Origin: Microlunatus speluncae
GTDB lineage: Bacteria > Actinomycetota > Actinomycetes > Propionibacteriales > Propionibacteriaceae
Assembly: GCF_009299835.1 (NCBI RefSeq)
Contig: NZ_VKCZ01000014.1
Coordinates: forward strand, 620,001 to 684,000
DNA: 64,000 nt
Direction: 5' to 3'
The notes beneath the pieces were generated by a model that was given only the letters and a program-made list of their open reading frames with translations, ran no database searches and had not been told where the DNA came from. Both the position numbers and the translations under genes were made by a program. Shown piece after piece: positions 24,227 to 32,650 of the stretch (positions are counted from its first letter, which is position 1; each line of letters opens with the position of its first letter).

Positions 24227-25552
24227 CTACGGAGTCGTGATGACCGGGCCGCGGGGCGCCCAGCGGTCGAGTCGGTCGAGGAGCCGACCGGAAACGGGAT
24301 CGCGGACTGGTGGCAGCGTCGACGGCCCGGCCTGGAGGCCGTGCTCGAGGACGTGGCGGCCGACCCGGTTGCCGAGGTTTCGGCCGGCGACACAGGAGCT
24401 CCGCCAATGGGCGCCGCCCCAGACCTGCGCATCGATCATCTCCGTCGCCACGGACTGGAATTCGATGTGCTCGCGGACGATCCCGGGGGCTGCGTCGCTG
24501 GTCAGCGTCAACCGGCCGGGCCGCGGTCCGAACAGAGTGATCAGGACCGCCTCGGCCGCGCCCGCGTACGTCGTGTCCGGCGTCGGGTACTCGGGTCCGG
24601 GGGAGACCGTGATCAGCGGTGACCAGCCGGGGTCGGTGGGCCGGGCCGGAGCCACCCCTGCTGTCGCTGCGTGGATCGCGGCGACGGGTTGCAACCTGGC
24701 GTAGATCGGCCCGGCATCCTCGGCGGCCACGAAGGCGTCGACCCCGGCGAGGTTGACCAGGGCGAAGGTTTCGGCGCTCTGCACCAGGGAGAGGTGCCGG
24801 TTGATCGCCAGTTGCTGGACGATCCGGTTCCAGTGCTGCGGTGCGGTCCCACCCCAGAGCCGGGCGGTGTCGGTCTGCGCCCGCGATCGTCGGCCACTGT
24901 CCATTCCGCCGATCGAACGCACCTCGTCGTAGTCCTCGGCGTAGGTGCGGGAGTCGAGCTCAGGGGGCGGCTCCGGGCGGAACTGATCGGCAGCCCCGAG
25001 CACGAACGGGGTGATCGAGATCGAGCGCAGCATCGTCGTGGGGGCGGCGATTCCGTCCCCGGTGCGCAGGGCCAGGATCGCGGCGGCGGAGGCGTGACCG
25101 ATCGCCAGGCCGTCTCGGGTGTAGGGGTCGGCAGGGAGCCGATCGCGGTCGACCGAGTACGCCGCGTCGAGCTGCTTGCGTTGCCCCGGATGGAGGGCGC
25201 GGAGGGTGTGATGAGCGGCGGCGGTCGCGGCAGCCGTACTCGATCCGGAGCTCGGCCGGCCGACCCGCAGGGAGTAGGGACGGCCGCCGTTCTCGGCGGC
25301 GACCACCGCATCCAGCATCGCCGTGTGCACGATGGCCAGGGTGCGCGCCTCGCCGGCCGGGCTGGTCGCCGCGGCAGCGGTCGTGCGGAGTGCGAGCTGG
25401 TTCCACCGGGACGCGAGGAGCGGTCCGGCGGCATCGGTCGCCCGATCGGTCGGTTGGGCTTCGGCGACGCCGTTCGAGACGACGAGGCCGGCGCAGCCGA
25501 GGATCACCAGGCCGCCGAACCGGCGGCGGTTCAAGATCATTTGTGTCGACAT
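24227..25552 (-). CDS. Tat-exported vanadium-dependent haloperoxidase/PAP2-like protein
   Basis: 441 aa using ATG 25552; a longer frame upstream is not coding-like. N-terminal twin-arginine signal NRRRFGGLVILGCAGLVVSNGVAEA. An all-helical domain of the vanadium haloperoxidase/acid phosphatase superfamily follows: RWNQLALRTTAAAATSP, AIVHTAMLDAVVAAENGGRPY, and the C-terminal oxyanion-binding VWGGAHWRSSCVAGRNLG (His, Arg, Ser), where vanadate or phosphate would bind. Oxidises halides or hydrolyses phosphate outside the membrane; which one cannot be said. Divergent from a LuxR regulator. Confidence 0.82.
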   Translation of the reverse strand: MSTQMILNRRRFGGLVILGCAGLVVSNGVAEAQPTDRATDAAGPLLASRWNQLALRTTAAAATSPAGEARTLAIVHTAMLDAVVAAENGGRPYSLRVGRPSSGSSTAAATAAAHHTLRALHPGQRKQLDAAYSVDRDRLPADPYTRDGLAIGHASAAAILALRTGDGIAAPTTMLRSISITPFVLGAADQFRPEPPPELDSRTYAEDYDEVRSIGGMDSGRRSRAQTDTARLWGGTAPQHWNRIVQQLAINRHLSLVQSAETFALVNLAGVDAFVAAEDAGPIYARLQPVAAIHAATAGVAPARPTDPGWSPLITVSPGPEYPTPDTTYAGAAEAVLITLFGPRPGRLTLTSDAAPGIVREHIEFQSVATEMIDAQVWGGAHWRSSCVAGRNLGNRVGRHVLEHGLQAGPSTLPPVRDPVSGRLLDRLDRWAPRGPVITTP

Positions 25553-25594
25553 GCCGTCATGATCATCCGCGGGCCGAGCGCGTCGCCATACGAC

Positions 25595-25613
25595 GTTCGG
25601 CGTACAGCCGAAC
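25595..25613. promoter_or_regulatory. palindrome in the haloperoxidase/LuxR divergent promoter
   Basis: GTTCGGC-N5-GCCGAAC, perfect 7-bp arms, placed midway between the two divergent starts (43 bp from each). A likely operator for the LuxR protein. Confidence 0.55.
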
Positions 25614-25656
25614 CGGAGAAATCGGCGTACTCTTTCAGCAGAGAAAGGTGGCGACG

Positions 25657-26436
25657 ATGTCACGCCAATCGGGGATCAGCGAGCGGTACCTCCGTTCGTT
25701 TGTGTCGGCCGTGGATCCGCAGGGGCCGACCGGCCCGGGCGATTTCATCCCGGGCGAGGTGTTGCGCGAGATCGCCGACCTGATCGGCTGCGACGAGGCG
25801 GTCTTCCAGGTGATGGAGGCCGGGCGCCGAACGATGCTCTGTCAGTACGACTCGGCCCCGGACGGTCTGGCCGTCGACCTGGCCGAGGACCCGTCCATCG
25901 AGGAGATGATGCGCCTCTTCTGGGCCAGTTACTGGGACTCACCCGCGTGCAACTATCCGCAACGCACCGGTGATCACCGGACCGTGACCCGGCTTTCCGA
26001 TTTCGGTACCCGAGTGGCACTCCGGCGGGCCAGCGTGGGGGCCTTCCTGGCCGAGGCCGAAATCAAGCACGAACTGTTTCTTCCGATGCCGCCGGACGGT
26101 CCGCGCGACGAGCGGATCCTGTTGTTTCGTGACGATGGCAAGGACTTCACCGAGCGAGACGTGCTGATGTTGACGCTGCTGCGACCGCATCTCGTGGCGT
26201 TGCGCCGACGACACGCCAGCGGTCCGGCGCCACGGCTCACTCCGCGGCAGTTGGAGGTGCTCGCCCTCGTCGCCGCCGGCTACACCAACGGCCAGGCGGC
26301 CCGATCACTCGGCGTGGCTTCGGGGACGGTGCGCAAGCATCTGGAGAACGCCTTCGAGCGGCTCGAGGTGTCGAGTCGCTCGGCGGCCATCGTCAAGGTG
26401 CTGCCTCAGTTGGAGTTCAGAGCGGGACCGTTCTGA
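25657..26436 (+). CDS. LuxR-family transcriptional regulator
   Basis: 259 aa from ATG 25657, with AGAAAGG upstream; the open frame extends further but is antisense to the haloperoxidase start. N-terminal two-thirds is a GAF-like sensor domain without a recognisable ligand signature. The C-terminal HTH is typical: RLTPRQLEVLALVAAGYTNGQAARSLGVASGTVRKHLENAFERLEVSSR. Probably controls itself and the divergent haloperoxidase-like gene through the 25595 palindrome. Confidence 0.9.
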   Translation: MSRQSGISERYLRSFVSAVDPQGPTGPGDFIPGEVLREIADLIGCDEAVFQVMEAGRRTMLCQYDSAPDGLAVDLAEDPSIEEMMRLFWASYWDSPACNYPQRTGDHRTVTRLSDFGTRVALRRASVGAFLAEAEIKHELFLPMPPDGPRDERILLFRDDGKDFTERDVLMLTLLRPHLVALRRRHASGPAPRLTPRQLEVLALVAAGYTNGQAARSLGVASGTVRKHLENAFERLEVSSRSAAIVKVLPQLEFRAGPF

Positions 26437-26453
26437 TCACGTGGCCGTCCTGA

Positions 26454-27716
26454 TCATGTGGCGGGGATGGTGACGCGACGGGTGATCTGGCCGTTGCTCT
26501 CCCAGTAGGTGACCTTGGCGGCCAGGAACGGATCATCCGGCGTCGGCTGCACTTTGCCGTTGCTGTCGATGGCCCGCGATGTCACCGTGTGCTGACCGGC
26601 CGGCGGCCGACCCCAGGGGAAGCGCCAGAATGTCCAGGCGAAATCACGAGAGCCGTGACCGCGGCCGGACTGGCGCACCAACTGCGCCCGCTGCCACGGA
26701 CCTTGATCAATCCGCACCTGGACCCGGTCGATCGGCGCGCCCCAGGCGGCGCCGAACACCGCATAGTGGCCGTCGCGTCGGGTGACCTTGGCGGGCGCCG
26801 ACTTGAGCCGGTCGCGAGCCACCGTCGTAAACGTCCACCGGGTCTGACCGTTGCGGACCTCCTCGCGGACCGTGACGTAATCGCGGGCCATGAACCGGCC
26901 CTGATATCGGCCGTCGCGCACCTCGATCTCGGTCAGCCACTTCACGTTCGCGACCCCGTACCAACCCGGCGCGATGAGTCGTACGGGGAAGCCGTGCTCG
27001 CGCGGGAGCGGAGCCCCGTTCAACTCGTAGCACAGCAGGTTGTCCGGCGACATGGCATCGGCCAGGCTCATGCTGCGGGCGAAGCGCTCGGTGATCGTCA
27101 GGTCCAGCCCGCCGCTGGAATTGGGCACGACGCTGCCGGTCTGGCCGCCTTCGAGCACGCCGGAGTTGTCCCGTACGGTCACCTCGCCGGCATCGGCGCC
27201 CCAGAACACGACTTCGCGGCCGTCCTTCCGAACGCCGGCCATCTTCAGCAGCGGAGCGAGCGGGGTGCCGGCCCAGCGGCCGTTGCCGATCCCGCCGATG
27301 AAGAAGGGCAGGCCGGTGTTTCCCGAACATTCCAGCGTGAAGTCGACCTCGCGGCGCGGAGCCGCGCGCAGGTCGGCCAGCGACAGGGTCTTCCGATGAT
27401 CAACCAGCCCGCCGATGGACAGCCGCCAGTCCGCTCCGGTCAACGCGGGTTCGTTGTAGTGGTTGACCACGAAGAAGTTGTCGGCCGGGGTGTACCAGGT
27501 CTTGAGTTGCTCCCAGTCGAGCAGATTGCGCAGACCTTCCGGCGGCACCGGACTGTCGGGGACCTCGTCGTCCCATTCGATCACTGTTTCCGGTCCGGAT
27601 CCCGGTTGTTGCGGAAAGGCCTGCGCCGGTCCCGCCACCTGCCACAAGGTCAGGCCCGCGACAGCAGCCCCACCACCCTTCAGTACGGCCCGCCGTGTTG
27701 CTTCGTGTTGCTCCAT
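26454..27716 (-). CDS. Tat-exported sulfite oxidase-family molybdopterin enzyme
   Basis: 420 aa. Twin-arginine signal TRRAVLKGGGAAVAGLTLW. The molybdopterin-binding domain includes FFVVNHYNEP and the molybdenum-ligand Cys in DFTLECSGNTG, plus GVANVKWLTEIEV. A C-terminal Mo-co dimerisation domain follows (RWTFTTVARDRLKSAPAKVTR onward). Oxidises sulfite or reduces S-oxides at the cell surface. No cytochrome partner gene is adjacent. Confidence 0.9.
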   Translation of the reverse strand: MEQHEATRRAVLKGGGAAVAGLTLWQVAGPAQAFPQQPGSGPETVIEWDDEVPDSPVPPEGLRNLLDWEQLKTWYTPADNFFVVNHYNEPALTGADWRLSIGGLVDHRKTLSLADLRAAPRREVDFTLECSGNTGLPFFIGGIGNGRWAGTPLAPLLKMAGVRKDGREVVFWGADAGEVTVRDNSGVLEGGQTGSVVPNSSGGLDLTITERFARSMSLADAMSPDNLLCYELNGAPLPREHGFPVRLIAPGWYGVANVKWLTEIEVRDGRYQGRFMARDYVTVREEVRNGQTRWTFTTVARDRLKSAPAKVTRRDGHYAVFGAAWGAPIDRVQVRIDQGPWQRAQLVRQSGRGHGSRDFAWTFWRFPWGRPPAGQHTVTSRAIDSNGKVQPTPDDPFLAAKVTYWESNGQITRRVTIPAT

Positions 27717-27795
27717 GAGGACTCCCCGAGTGTGTAGACGATTTCCGTACTACACCCGCCCGGAAGTCGGCGCAATAACGTGCGCGAACAGCATC

Positions 27796-27829
27796 GAACC
27801 TTCGTCGATTTCCCTGCTGGTGAAGGTTC
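27796..27829. other. intergenic inverted repeat
   Basis: GAACCTTC (27796-27803) and GAAGGTTC (27822-27829), perfect 8-bp arms with an 18-nt loop, between the GNAT stop and the sulfite oxidase-like start on the same strand. Terminator or operator; no U-run. Confidence 0.35.
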
Positions 27830-27872
27830 TTGACGCGTTGGCGTTGATCAAGGCGCGGTCACCTGGTGATGA

Positions 27873-28514
27873 TCAAGAGTGCGCGAGGTCGAGCGCGATG
27901 ATCTCGAAGAGCGGCCGCACTCCGAGACGCCGCGCCAGGGCAGCCGAGGCCGTGTTGTCATGGCGATGGCTGTAGAACGCGATCTTGCCGGCTTCGCGTA
28001 CACCGGCTCCCCACGCCCGCGCGACCTTCGTCGCATAGCCGCGGCGTCGATGGTCCGGGTCGGTTTCGATCCACAACTCCGCGGCGACGTCGTCGCTGCG
28101 ACTCGACGACGCTCCGGCAACGCGTTGCCCGGCGAGGATGCACGCATACGCCTCGGGACCCTCACGCACGATCGCCGGAGGCTGGACGCTCGGCAGTGCG
28201 TCATCGAAGCTGTAGGTATGGAAGTGGTCGACGACGACCTGGTCACCACCGTCTCGGAGCCGCTGGATCATTGATTCCGGCCGGTTGACCACCTCATCCA
28301 CCGAGGCCCGGCTGACCTGCTGGACGAACCACTCGGGCGCAGTGGCCGCGAAGGCGATCTCGGTCGAGCCGTCGGCATAGCGGACCGCATAGCCGGTGGG
28401 CAGGGGATCGGGATGGGCGCACGGCACCGGCATCAGGCGGCCGGCACGGTCGAACGCCTTGCATTCCAGGGCCAGCTGAACGCGCCAGAGGTGGGCAGGA
28501 TCGGCAACCGTCAT
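27873..28514 (-). CDS. GNAT-family N-acetyltransferase
   Basis: 213 aa from ATG 28514 (MTVADPAHLWRVQLALE); no spaced ribosome site, so probably leaderless. The N-terminal 120 residues precede a GNAT core: ELWIETDPDHRRRGYATKVARAWGAGVREAGKIAFYSHRHDNTASAALARRLGVRPLFEI, with RRRGYA as the CoA loop. Divergent from a VOC gene, a common small resistance-type pairing. Confidence 0.82.
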   Translation of the reverse strand: MTVADPAHLWRVQLALECKAFDRAGRLMPVPCAHPDPLPTGYAVRYADGSTEIAFAATAPEWFVQQVSRASVDEVVNRPESMIQRLRDGGDQVVVDHFHTYSFDDALPSVQPPAIVREGPEAYACILAGQRVAGASSSRSDDVAAELWIETDPDHRRRGYATKVARAWGAGVREAGKIAFYSHRHDNTASAALARRLGVRPLFEIIALDLAHS

Positions 28515-28616
28515 CCTCTCTGCATAACAGATCTCGGCGAGATCTTCCTCGATCTTTCCAGCGATGAAATGATGATCGTTTCCGAGAAACCGACGTCGAT
28601 GGGACGGAGAGGCTCG

Positions 28617-28943
28617 ATGGTGAGACTTGGATCGATCGTGATGCACGTGTCCGAGATCGGGCGGGCCGCGGAGTTCTGGGGCCGGGCGCTGGAGTCCCAG
28701 TACGAACTGGTTCACCGCGATCACAACTCGGCGACGTTCTTTCCCAAGGACGGCCCCGGCGTCGTTCTGCAGTTGACCGAGCGCAACCAGATGCACCTCG
28801 ATCTGAACACGGACAGCCTCGAGGAGAACGCGGCCGAGATCAAACGACTCGAGTCACTGGGCGCCCGGCGGGTGGATTGGCCCTACCGTCCTGATGTACC
28901 GGTGATGGCCGATCCCGACGGGAACCTGTTCTGCGTCTGCTGA
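28617..28943 (+). CDS. VOC-family protein
   Basis: 108 aa, one glyoxalase-fold chain: VRLGSIVMHVSEIGRAAEFWGRALES, SATFFPKDGPGVVLQLTERNQMHLDLNTDSLEENAAEIKRLESLGARRV, MADPDGNLFCVC. ATG 28617 has CGGAGAGG upstream; an ATG six codons earlier is possible. Likely binds or detoxifies a small molecule. Confidence 0.87.
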   Translation: MVRLGSIVMHVSEIGRAAEFWGRALESQYELVHRDHNSATFFPKDGPGVVLQLTERNQMHLDLNTDSLEENAAEIKRLESLGARRVDWPYRPDVPVMADPDGNLFCVC

Positions 28944-28998
28944 GCCGCCGCGGAGTTCGCCGCCGGTCCGGCTTGGCCGCCATGCCAGACTGAGCGAC

Positions 28999-30051
28999 GT
29001 GCGGAGCCCAGCCGACATCGCCAAGGACACCGGCCATCATGCGGCCCGGATCGACGACGCCTGGTTACGGTTCCGGGGGCGGCGGGCCCGGCGGCGGGGC
29101 TGGTCGGAGACCGTCCTCGGCTACACCGGATACGGCAGCACCGGCTGGGTCCGGGTGCTCGGCCGGGTGCTGTTGAGCAAGGAACCCAGCGTGCTGGCGT
29201 CGAGCAGCGAGCGGCGCAACCTGGTCGGGCCGGGCGTTCGTGGCTGGCGCAACTTCACCAGCGTCCCGGTGGTCGACGCTCCGGTCCGGATCGAGATCGG
29301 TGATCAATCCTTCTCGGCGACGACCGACCGGGGCGGGGTGCTCGACACCAAGATCGACGTGGCGTTGCCGCCCGGGTGGCATACGGTCACCCTGCGAGCC
29401 GGCGAATCGGCGCACGCGGAGGCCGACATCGTCGTGATCGACCCGGCCACCCGGTTCGGGATCGTGTCGGATATCGACGACACCGTGATGGTCACCGCGC
29501 TGCCGCGGCCGTTGCTGGCCGCCTGGCACACGTTCGTGGTCAACGAGCATGCGCGGACGCCGACGCCCGGGATGGCGGTGTTGTACGAGCGCCTGGCCGC
29601 GTTACATCCGGAAAGCCCGGTGATCTATCTGTCGACCGGTCCCTGGAATGTGGCGCCGACCCTGACCCGGTTCCTGTCCCGCAACCTCTATCCGCCCGGC
29701 CCGTTGCTGCTGACCGACTGGGGACCGACGCAGGATCGCTGGTTTCGCAGCGGACCGGAGCACAAGCGCGCCAATCTGGCCCGGTTGGCCGAGGAGTTTC
29801 CCGACATCGACTGGCTGCTCGTCGGCGACGACGGTCAGCACGACGAAATGATCTACGGCGAGTTCGCCGAACGGTTCGGTGATCAGCTGGCCGCCGTGGC
29901 GATCCGCCAGTTGACTCCGGGCGAGGCCGTACTGGCCGGCGGTCGGAACCGTGACGGCGCGTCGGCGGCTCCGGGCCGCTGGGTGTACGGCGCCGACGGC
30001 GCGGCGTTGGCCGCCGAGCTGAGGCGCGTCGGCGTGATGCCCGAGGCGTGA
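28999..30051 (+). CDS. App1-family phosphatidate phosphatase-like protein
   Basis: 350 aa from GTG 28999. HAD-like App1 (DUF2183) catalytic domain in the C-terminal half: FGIVSDIDDTVMVTALP (DxDxT nucleophile motif), VIYLSTGPWNVAPTL, PLLLTDWGP, LVGDDGQHDEMIY. The N-terminal half carries an Ig-like beta domain (VDAPVRIEIGDQSFSATTDRGGVLDTKIDVALPPGWHTVTLRAG). Cytoplasmic lipid phosphatase role by family; bacterial substrates are not established. Confidence 0.9.
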   Translation: MRSPADIAKDTGHHAARIDDAWLRFRGRRARRRGWSETVLGYTGYGSTGWVRVLGRVLLSKEPSVLASSSERRNLVGPGVRGWRNFTSVPVVDAPVRIEIGDQSFSATTDRGGVLDTKIDVALPPGWHTVTLRAGESAHAEADIVVIDPATRFGIVSDIDDTVMVTALPRPLLAAWHTFVVNEHARTPTPGMAVLYERLAALHPESPVIYLSTGPWNVAPTLTRFLSRNLYPPGPLLLTDWGPTQDRWFRSGPEHKRANLARLAEEFPDIDWLLVGDDGQHDEMIYGEFAERFGDQLAAVAIRQLTPGEAVLAGGRNRDGASAAPGRWVYGADGAALAAELRRVGVMPEA

Positions 30052-30122
30052 GGCTGCACTCCGAACCTCAGCGGGAACGGGCAGCCCGCACCTAGAGGCT
30101 GGCTCCATCCCTTCCGGTTCGG

Positions 30123-31025
30123 TCAAGGGGACGTATGACGGGCGATCACGTCGACGCCGCGCCGGAACTGTGCCGGCGAGGCCGGGTTCTTCCAGGCGAG
30201 CATCTCGAGGATCCAGTCGATGGAGAAGGCCGGGATGAGGCCGTCGCCGGCCGCGTCGGGATCGGCGACCCTGGCGTACCCACGGTGCAGCAGGTCCGAT
30301 CGGTCGTACAACGGGTCGCCGGCGATCGTCTCCCAGCGGCCGAGGTCGAAGGCGGGTGACGCCGGGCCGGCGAACTCCCAGTCGATCACGCCGCTGATCG
30401 TCCCGTCGTGGATCAGGAGATTCTTGGGGCAGAAGTCGCCCTGGGCGAGCGACAGCGGGGGTGCGGGACGGGTCGACACCTCCCGGCGCAGGAAGGCGGC
30501 ACCACGCTCGATGACAGCGGCGGCCGTCGAGTCGAGTGTCTCTTCGACGATGCGGGCGATCCGCGCGACCTCCTGCTCCTCGGGCCATCGCAGCTCGTGC
30601 CGGAAGCCGAGCTGGTCGTCCGGGACCACGCTGTGCACCCGGGCCAGGATTTCGCCGGCGTCAACGGTCAACCGCTCAAGATCAGCAGCAGCCAACTCGC
30701 CGATGAGGTCCGCGAACAACCGGCCCGGCAGGAACTGCTGGATCGAGAAAGACAGCAAGGCGCCGTCGTGATCAAGATGCTCGATCCCGAGGACTTCGGC
30801 CGTCGGCACCCCGACGTCTCGTGCCTGCGCGATCAGGTGTGCCTCGTCGACGAACCACGGCGTGGCCTGACGCGCGATCCGGACAACCACCACCAGCCCG
30901 CCGGCAAGATCAGCGCGATAGGTCTCACTCATTCCTCCACCCGCGAGGGGAGTGAGCTGCGCGACGTCGCGGCCGCAGATTGACCGCACCACCGAGTCGA
31001 TGATCGGGCGAGGCGTTGTCAGCAT
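30123..31025 (-). CDS. APH-family phosphotransferase
   Basis: 300 aa from ATG 31025; no ribosome site, and the longer upstream frame is antisense to the next gene. Aminoglycoside phosphotransferase/choline kinase fold: LTPLAGGGMSETYRADL nucleotide loop, Brenner-type catalytic motif LSLAQGDFCPKNLLIHDG (QGD for HGD) and metal site ISGVIDWEFAGPASPAFDLG. Cytoplasmic; phosphorylates a small hydroxylated substrate, not necessarily an antibiotic. One of seven clear APH proteins in 24 kb. Confidence 0.88.
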   Translation of the reverse strand: MLTTPRPIIDSVVRSICGRDVAQLTPLAGGGMSETYRADLAGGLVVVVRIARQATPWFVDEAHLIAQARDVGVPTAEVLGIEHLDHDGALLSFSIQQFLPGRLFADLIGELAAADLERLTVDAGEILARVHSVVPDDQLGFRHELRWPEEQEVARIARIVEETLDSTAAAVIERGAAFLRREVSTRPAPPLSLAQGDFCPKNLLIHDGTISGVIDWEFAGPASPAFDLGRWETIAGDPLYDRSDLLHRGYARVADPDAAGDGLIPAFSIDWILEMLAWKNPASPAQFRRGVDVIARHTSP

Positions 31026-31055
31026 CACGCAAGTCTGGCTTAATGATCTTGGTCG

Positions 31056-31079
31056 GGCATCCGAATATCTTCCGATGCC
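31056..31079. promoter_or_regulatory. imperfect palindrome between divergent APH and GNAT-VOC genes
   Basis: GGCATC...GATGCC arms enclosing GAATATCTTC give a 24-bp imperfect dyad in the 83-bp divergent promoter. Candidate operator. Confidence 0.4.
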
Positions 31080-31108
31080 GATATCAGAAGGTACGAAAGG
31101 GGATCGCG

Positions 31109-32002
31109 ATGGCGACCATGACGACTGAGCGGCTGGAGCTCGTACCTCTCGATCCGGATCGGGACGCCGAAAGCTTGCACGCCATGTACGGCGACCCGGA
31201 CCACTATTCCTTCGGTCCGGAAGAACCGACCGTGGACGTGGCGGCGACCCACGCTCGGCTGACCGAGGAGCTGGCCGGAAACGGCGGCTGGACCTGGGTG
31301 CTCCGGTTGCGTCCGGACACTCGGGCCCTGGGCACGATCGGCCTGTTCTTCGACCAGGGCACGTCGATCCGTGGTCTGAGCTGGGGCCTCCGGCGTGATC
31401 ACTGGGGCCGGGGTCTGATGGGGGAGGCGGCGCCGGTTGTTGTTGATCATCTGCTGGCGCAGCCGGGCATCGACGGGGTCGAGGCGTGGATCGACACCCG
31501 CAACACGCGTTCGCTGGGCGTCGCGCGGAGGGCGCGACTCGACGAGAAGGCCAGGCTGGCCCGGGTCTATGCCGACCACACCGCCCAGCAAGTCGTGATG
31601 GCGCGGGCAGCACAGCCGAGCGACGGCACCGTCCTCGCCACCCGGCCCAGCCTGCCGGTCCGCGATGTCCCGGAGACCTGCCGATTGTTGATCAAGGTTC
31701 TCGGGCTGAACCTGAGCTTCGAGTACGGCGACCCGCCGACGTTCGCCCGGCTGGGCGTCGGTCCCTGGTCCGGAAGTCCCGGCATCGATGTCAGGGACGC
31801 GGACGACGGAGAGATCGCCTCCGTGACGGTGACGGTCGACATCGGCATCCCCACCGACGTGATGCATGATCGTGCCGTCGCGGCTGGACTGAAGATCCTC
31901 TCGTCGCCTGTTGATCAACCGTGGCACACGCGGGAGTTCGTGTTCTGCCTCGGTGAAGGTCACCGGGTCCGCGTCATCGGTCCGACCCGTCCGCAAGGCT
32001 GA
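31109..32002 (+). CDS. GNAT acetyltransferase fused to a VOC domain
   Basis: 297 aa from ATG 31109 with GAAAGGGG upstream. Residues about 5-160 form a GNAT domain of the RimJ/RimL kind (TTERLELVPLDPDRDAESLHAMYGDP, WGLRRDHWGRGLMGEAAPVVVDHLL). Residues about 175-295 form a VOC domain (ATRPSLPVRDVPETCRLLIKVLGLNLSFEYGDPPTFARLG, HTREFVFCLGEGHRVRVIG). No stop or frameshift between them. An acetylating plus sequestering fusion would suit toxin resistance; this is inference. Confidence 0.85.
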   Translation: MATMTTERLELVPLDPDRDAESLHAMYGDPDHYSFGPEEPTVDVAATHARLTEELAGNGGWTWVLRLRPDTRALGTIGLFFDQGTSIRGLSWGLRRDHWGRGLMGEAAPVVVDHLLAQPGIDGVEAWIDTRNTRSLGVARRARLDEKARLARVYADHTAQQVVMARAAQPSDGTVLATRPSLPVRDVPETCRLLIKVLGLNLSFEYGDPPTFARLGVGPWSGSPGIDVRDADDGEIASVTVTVDIGIPTDVMHDRAVAAGLKILSSPVDQPWHTREFVFCLGEGHRVRVIGPTRPQG

Positions 32003-32026
32003 CGGACAATCTGCTGTGGAGGAACG

Positions 32027-32638
32027 GTGAGTGATCGGGAACGGGGACGTGTGATCGAGATTCGCGGAGCCGCCTCGGCCGCCGAGGTCGAAGCGGCCAT
32101 GGTGGTCCTGGATTCCGTGCTCGGCAACGTGCGGGGCTGGCAGCTGTCTCGAGCGCAGCAGCGCGAGCTGTATCTGGCCACGCCGACCCTGTTGTCGATC
32201 GCGGTCGACGACGGACGGATCGTCGGTGCCGCGGGCTGTGACGGCGCGAGTGGGATCGGGGGAGTTGCGGTCCTCGATGAGTGCCGCGGCCAGGGTCTGG
32301 GCCGGCAACTGCTCGAGCGGGCCGAAGCGATCCTGCGTGAGCGCGGTGCCGATACTGCGGGGCTGGGAAGCCTGGACGGCGCCGTCGCCTTCTATTTGAG
32401 GTGCGGCTACGAGGCCAAGCTCCTCGTCCAGTTCGCTCCGGAGGTCGATGACCCGGAGCCCGTCATCGCGGACCTGCTGGCGGGCGTGCTCGCCGGACGG
32501 ATCGTGGACCGAAGGGACTGGCAGGGGCATCCGCAACTGTGGCTTCGGGAATCATCGGTCGACTGGGAGTTGAAGCGGCGCATCGAGGACGTGGCCGGGG
32601 GAGTGGTGGCCCAGTACGTCATGGACAAGCGGCTCTGA
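32027..32638 (+). CDS. GNAT-family N-acetyltransferase
   Basis: 203 aa from GTG 32027 with TGGAGGA 5 nt upstream. GNAT core: IGGVAVLDECRGQGLGRQLLERAEAILRERGADTAGLGSLDGAVAFYLRCGYEAKL, with CRGQGLG as the CoA pyrophosphate loop. The C-terminal 70 residues are extra. Twenty-five bp after the GNAT-VOC gene, so the two are probably one operon. Confidence 0.88.
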   Translation: MSDRERGRVIEIRGAASAAEVEAAMVVLDSVLGNVRGWQLSRAQQRELYLATPTLLSIAVDDGRIVGAAGCDGASGIGGVAVLDECRGQGLGRQLLERAEAILRERGADTAGLGSLDGAVAFYLRCGYEAKLLVQFAPEVDDPEPVIADLLAGVLAGRIVDRRDWQGHPQLWLRESSVDWELKRRIEDVAGGVVAQYVMDKRL

Positions 32639-32650
32639 CGGCGGTGGTGA

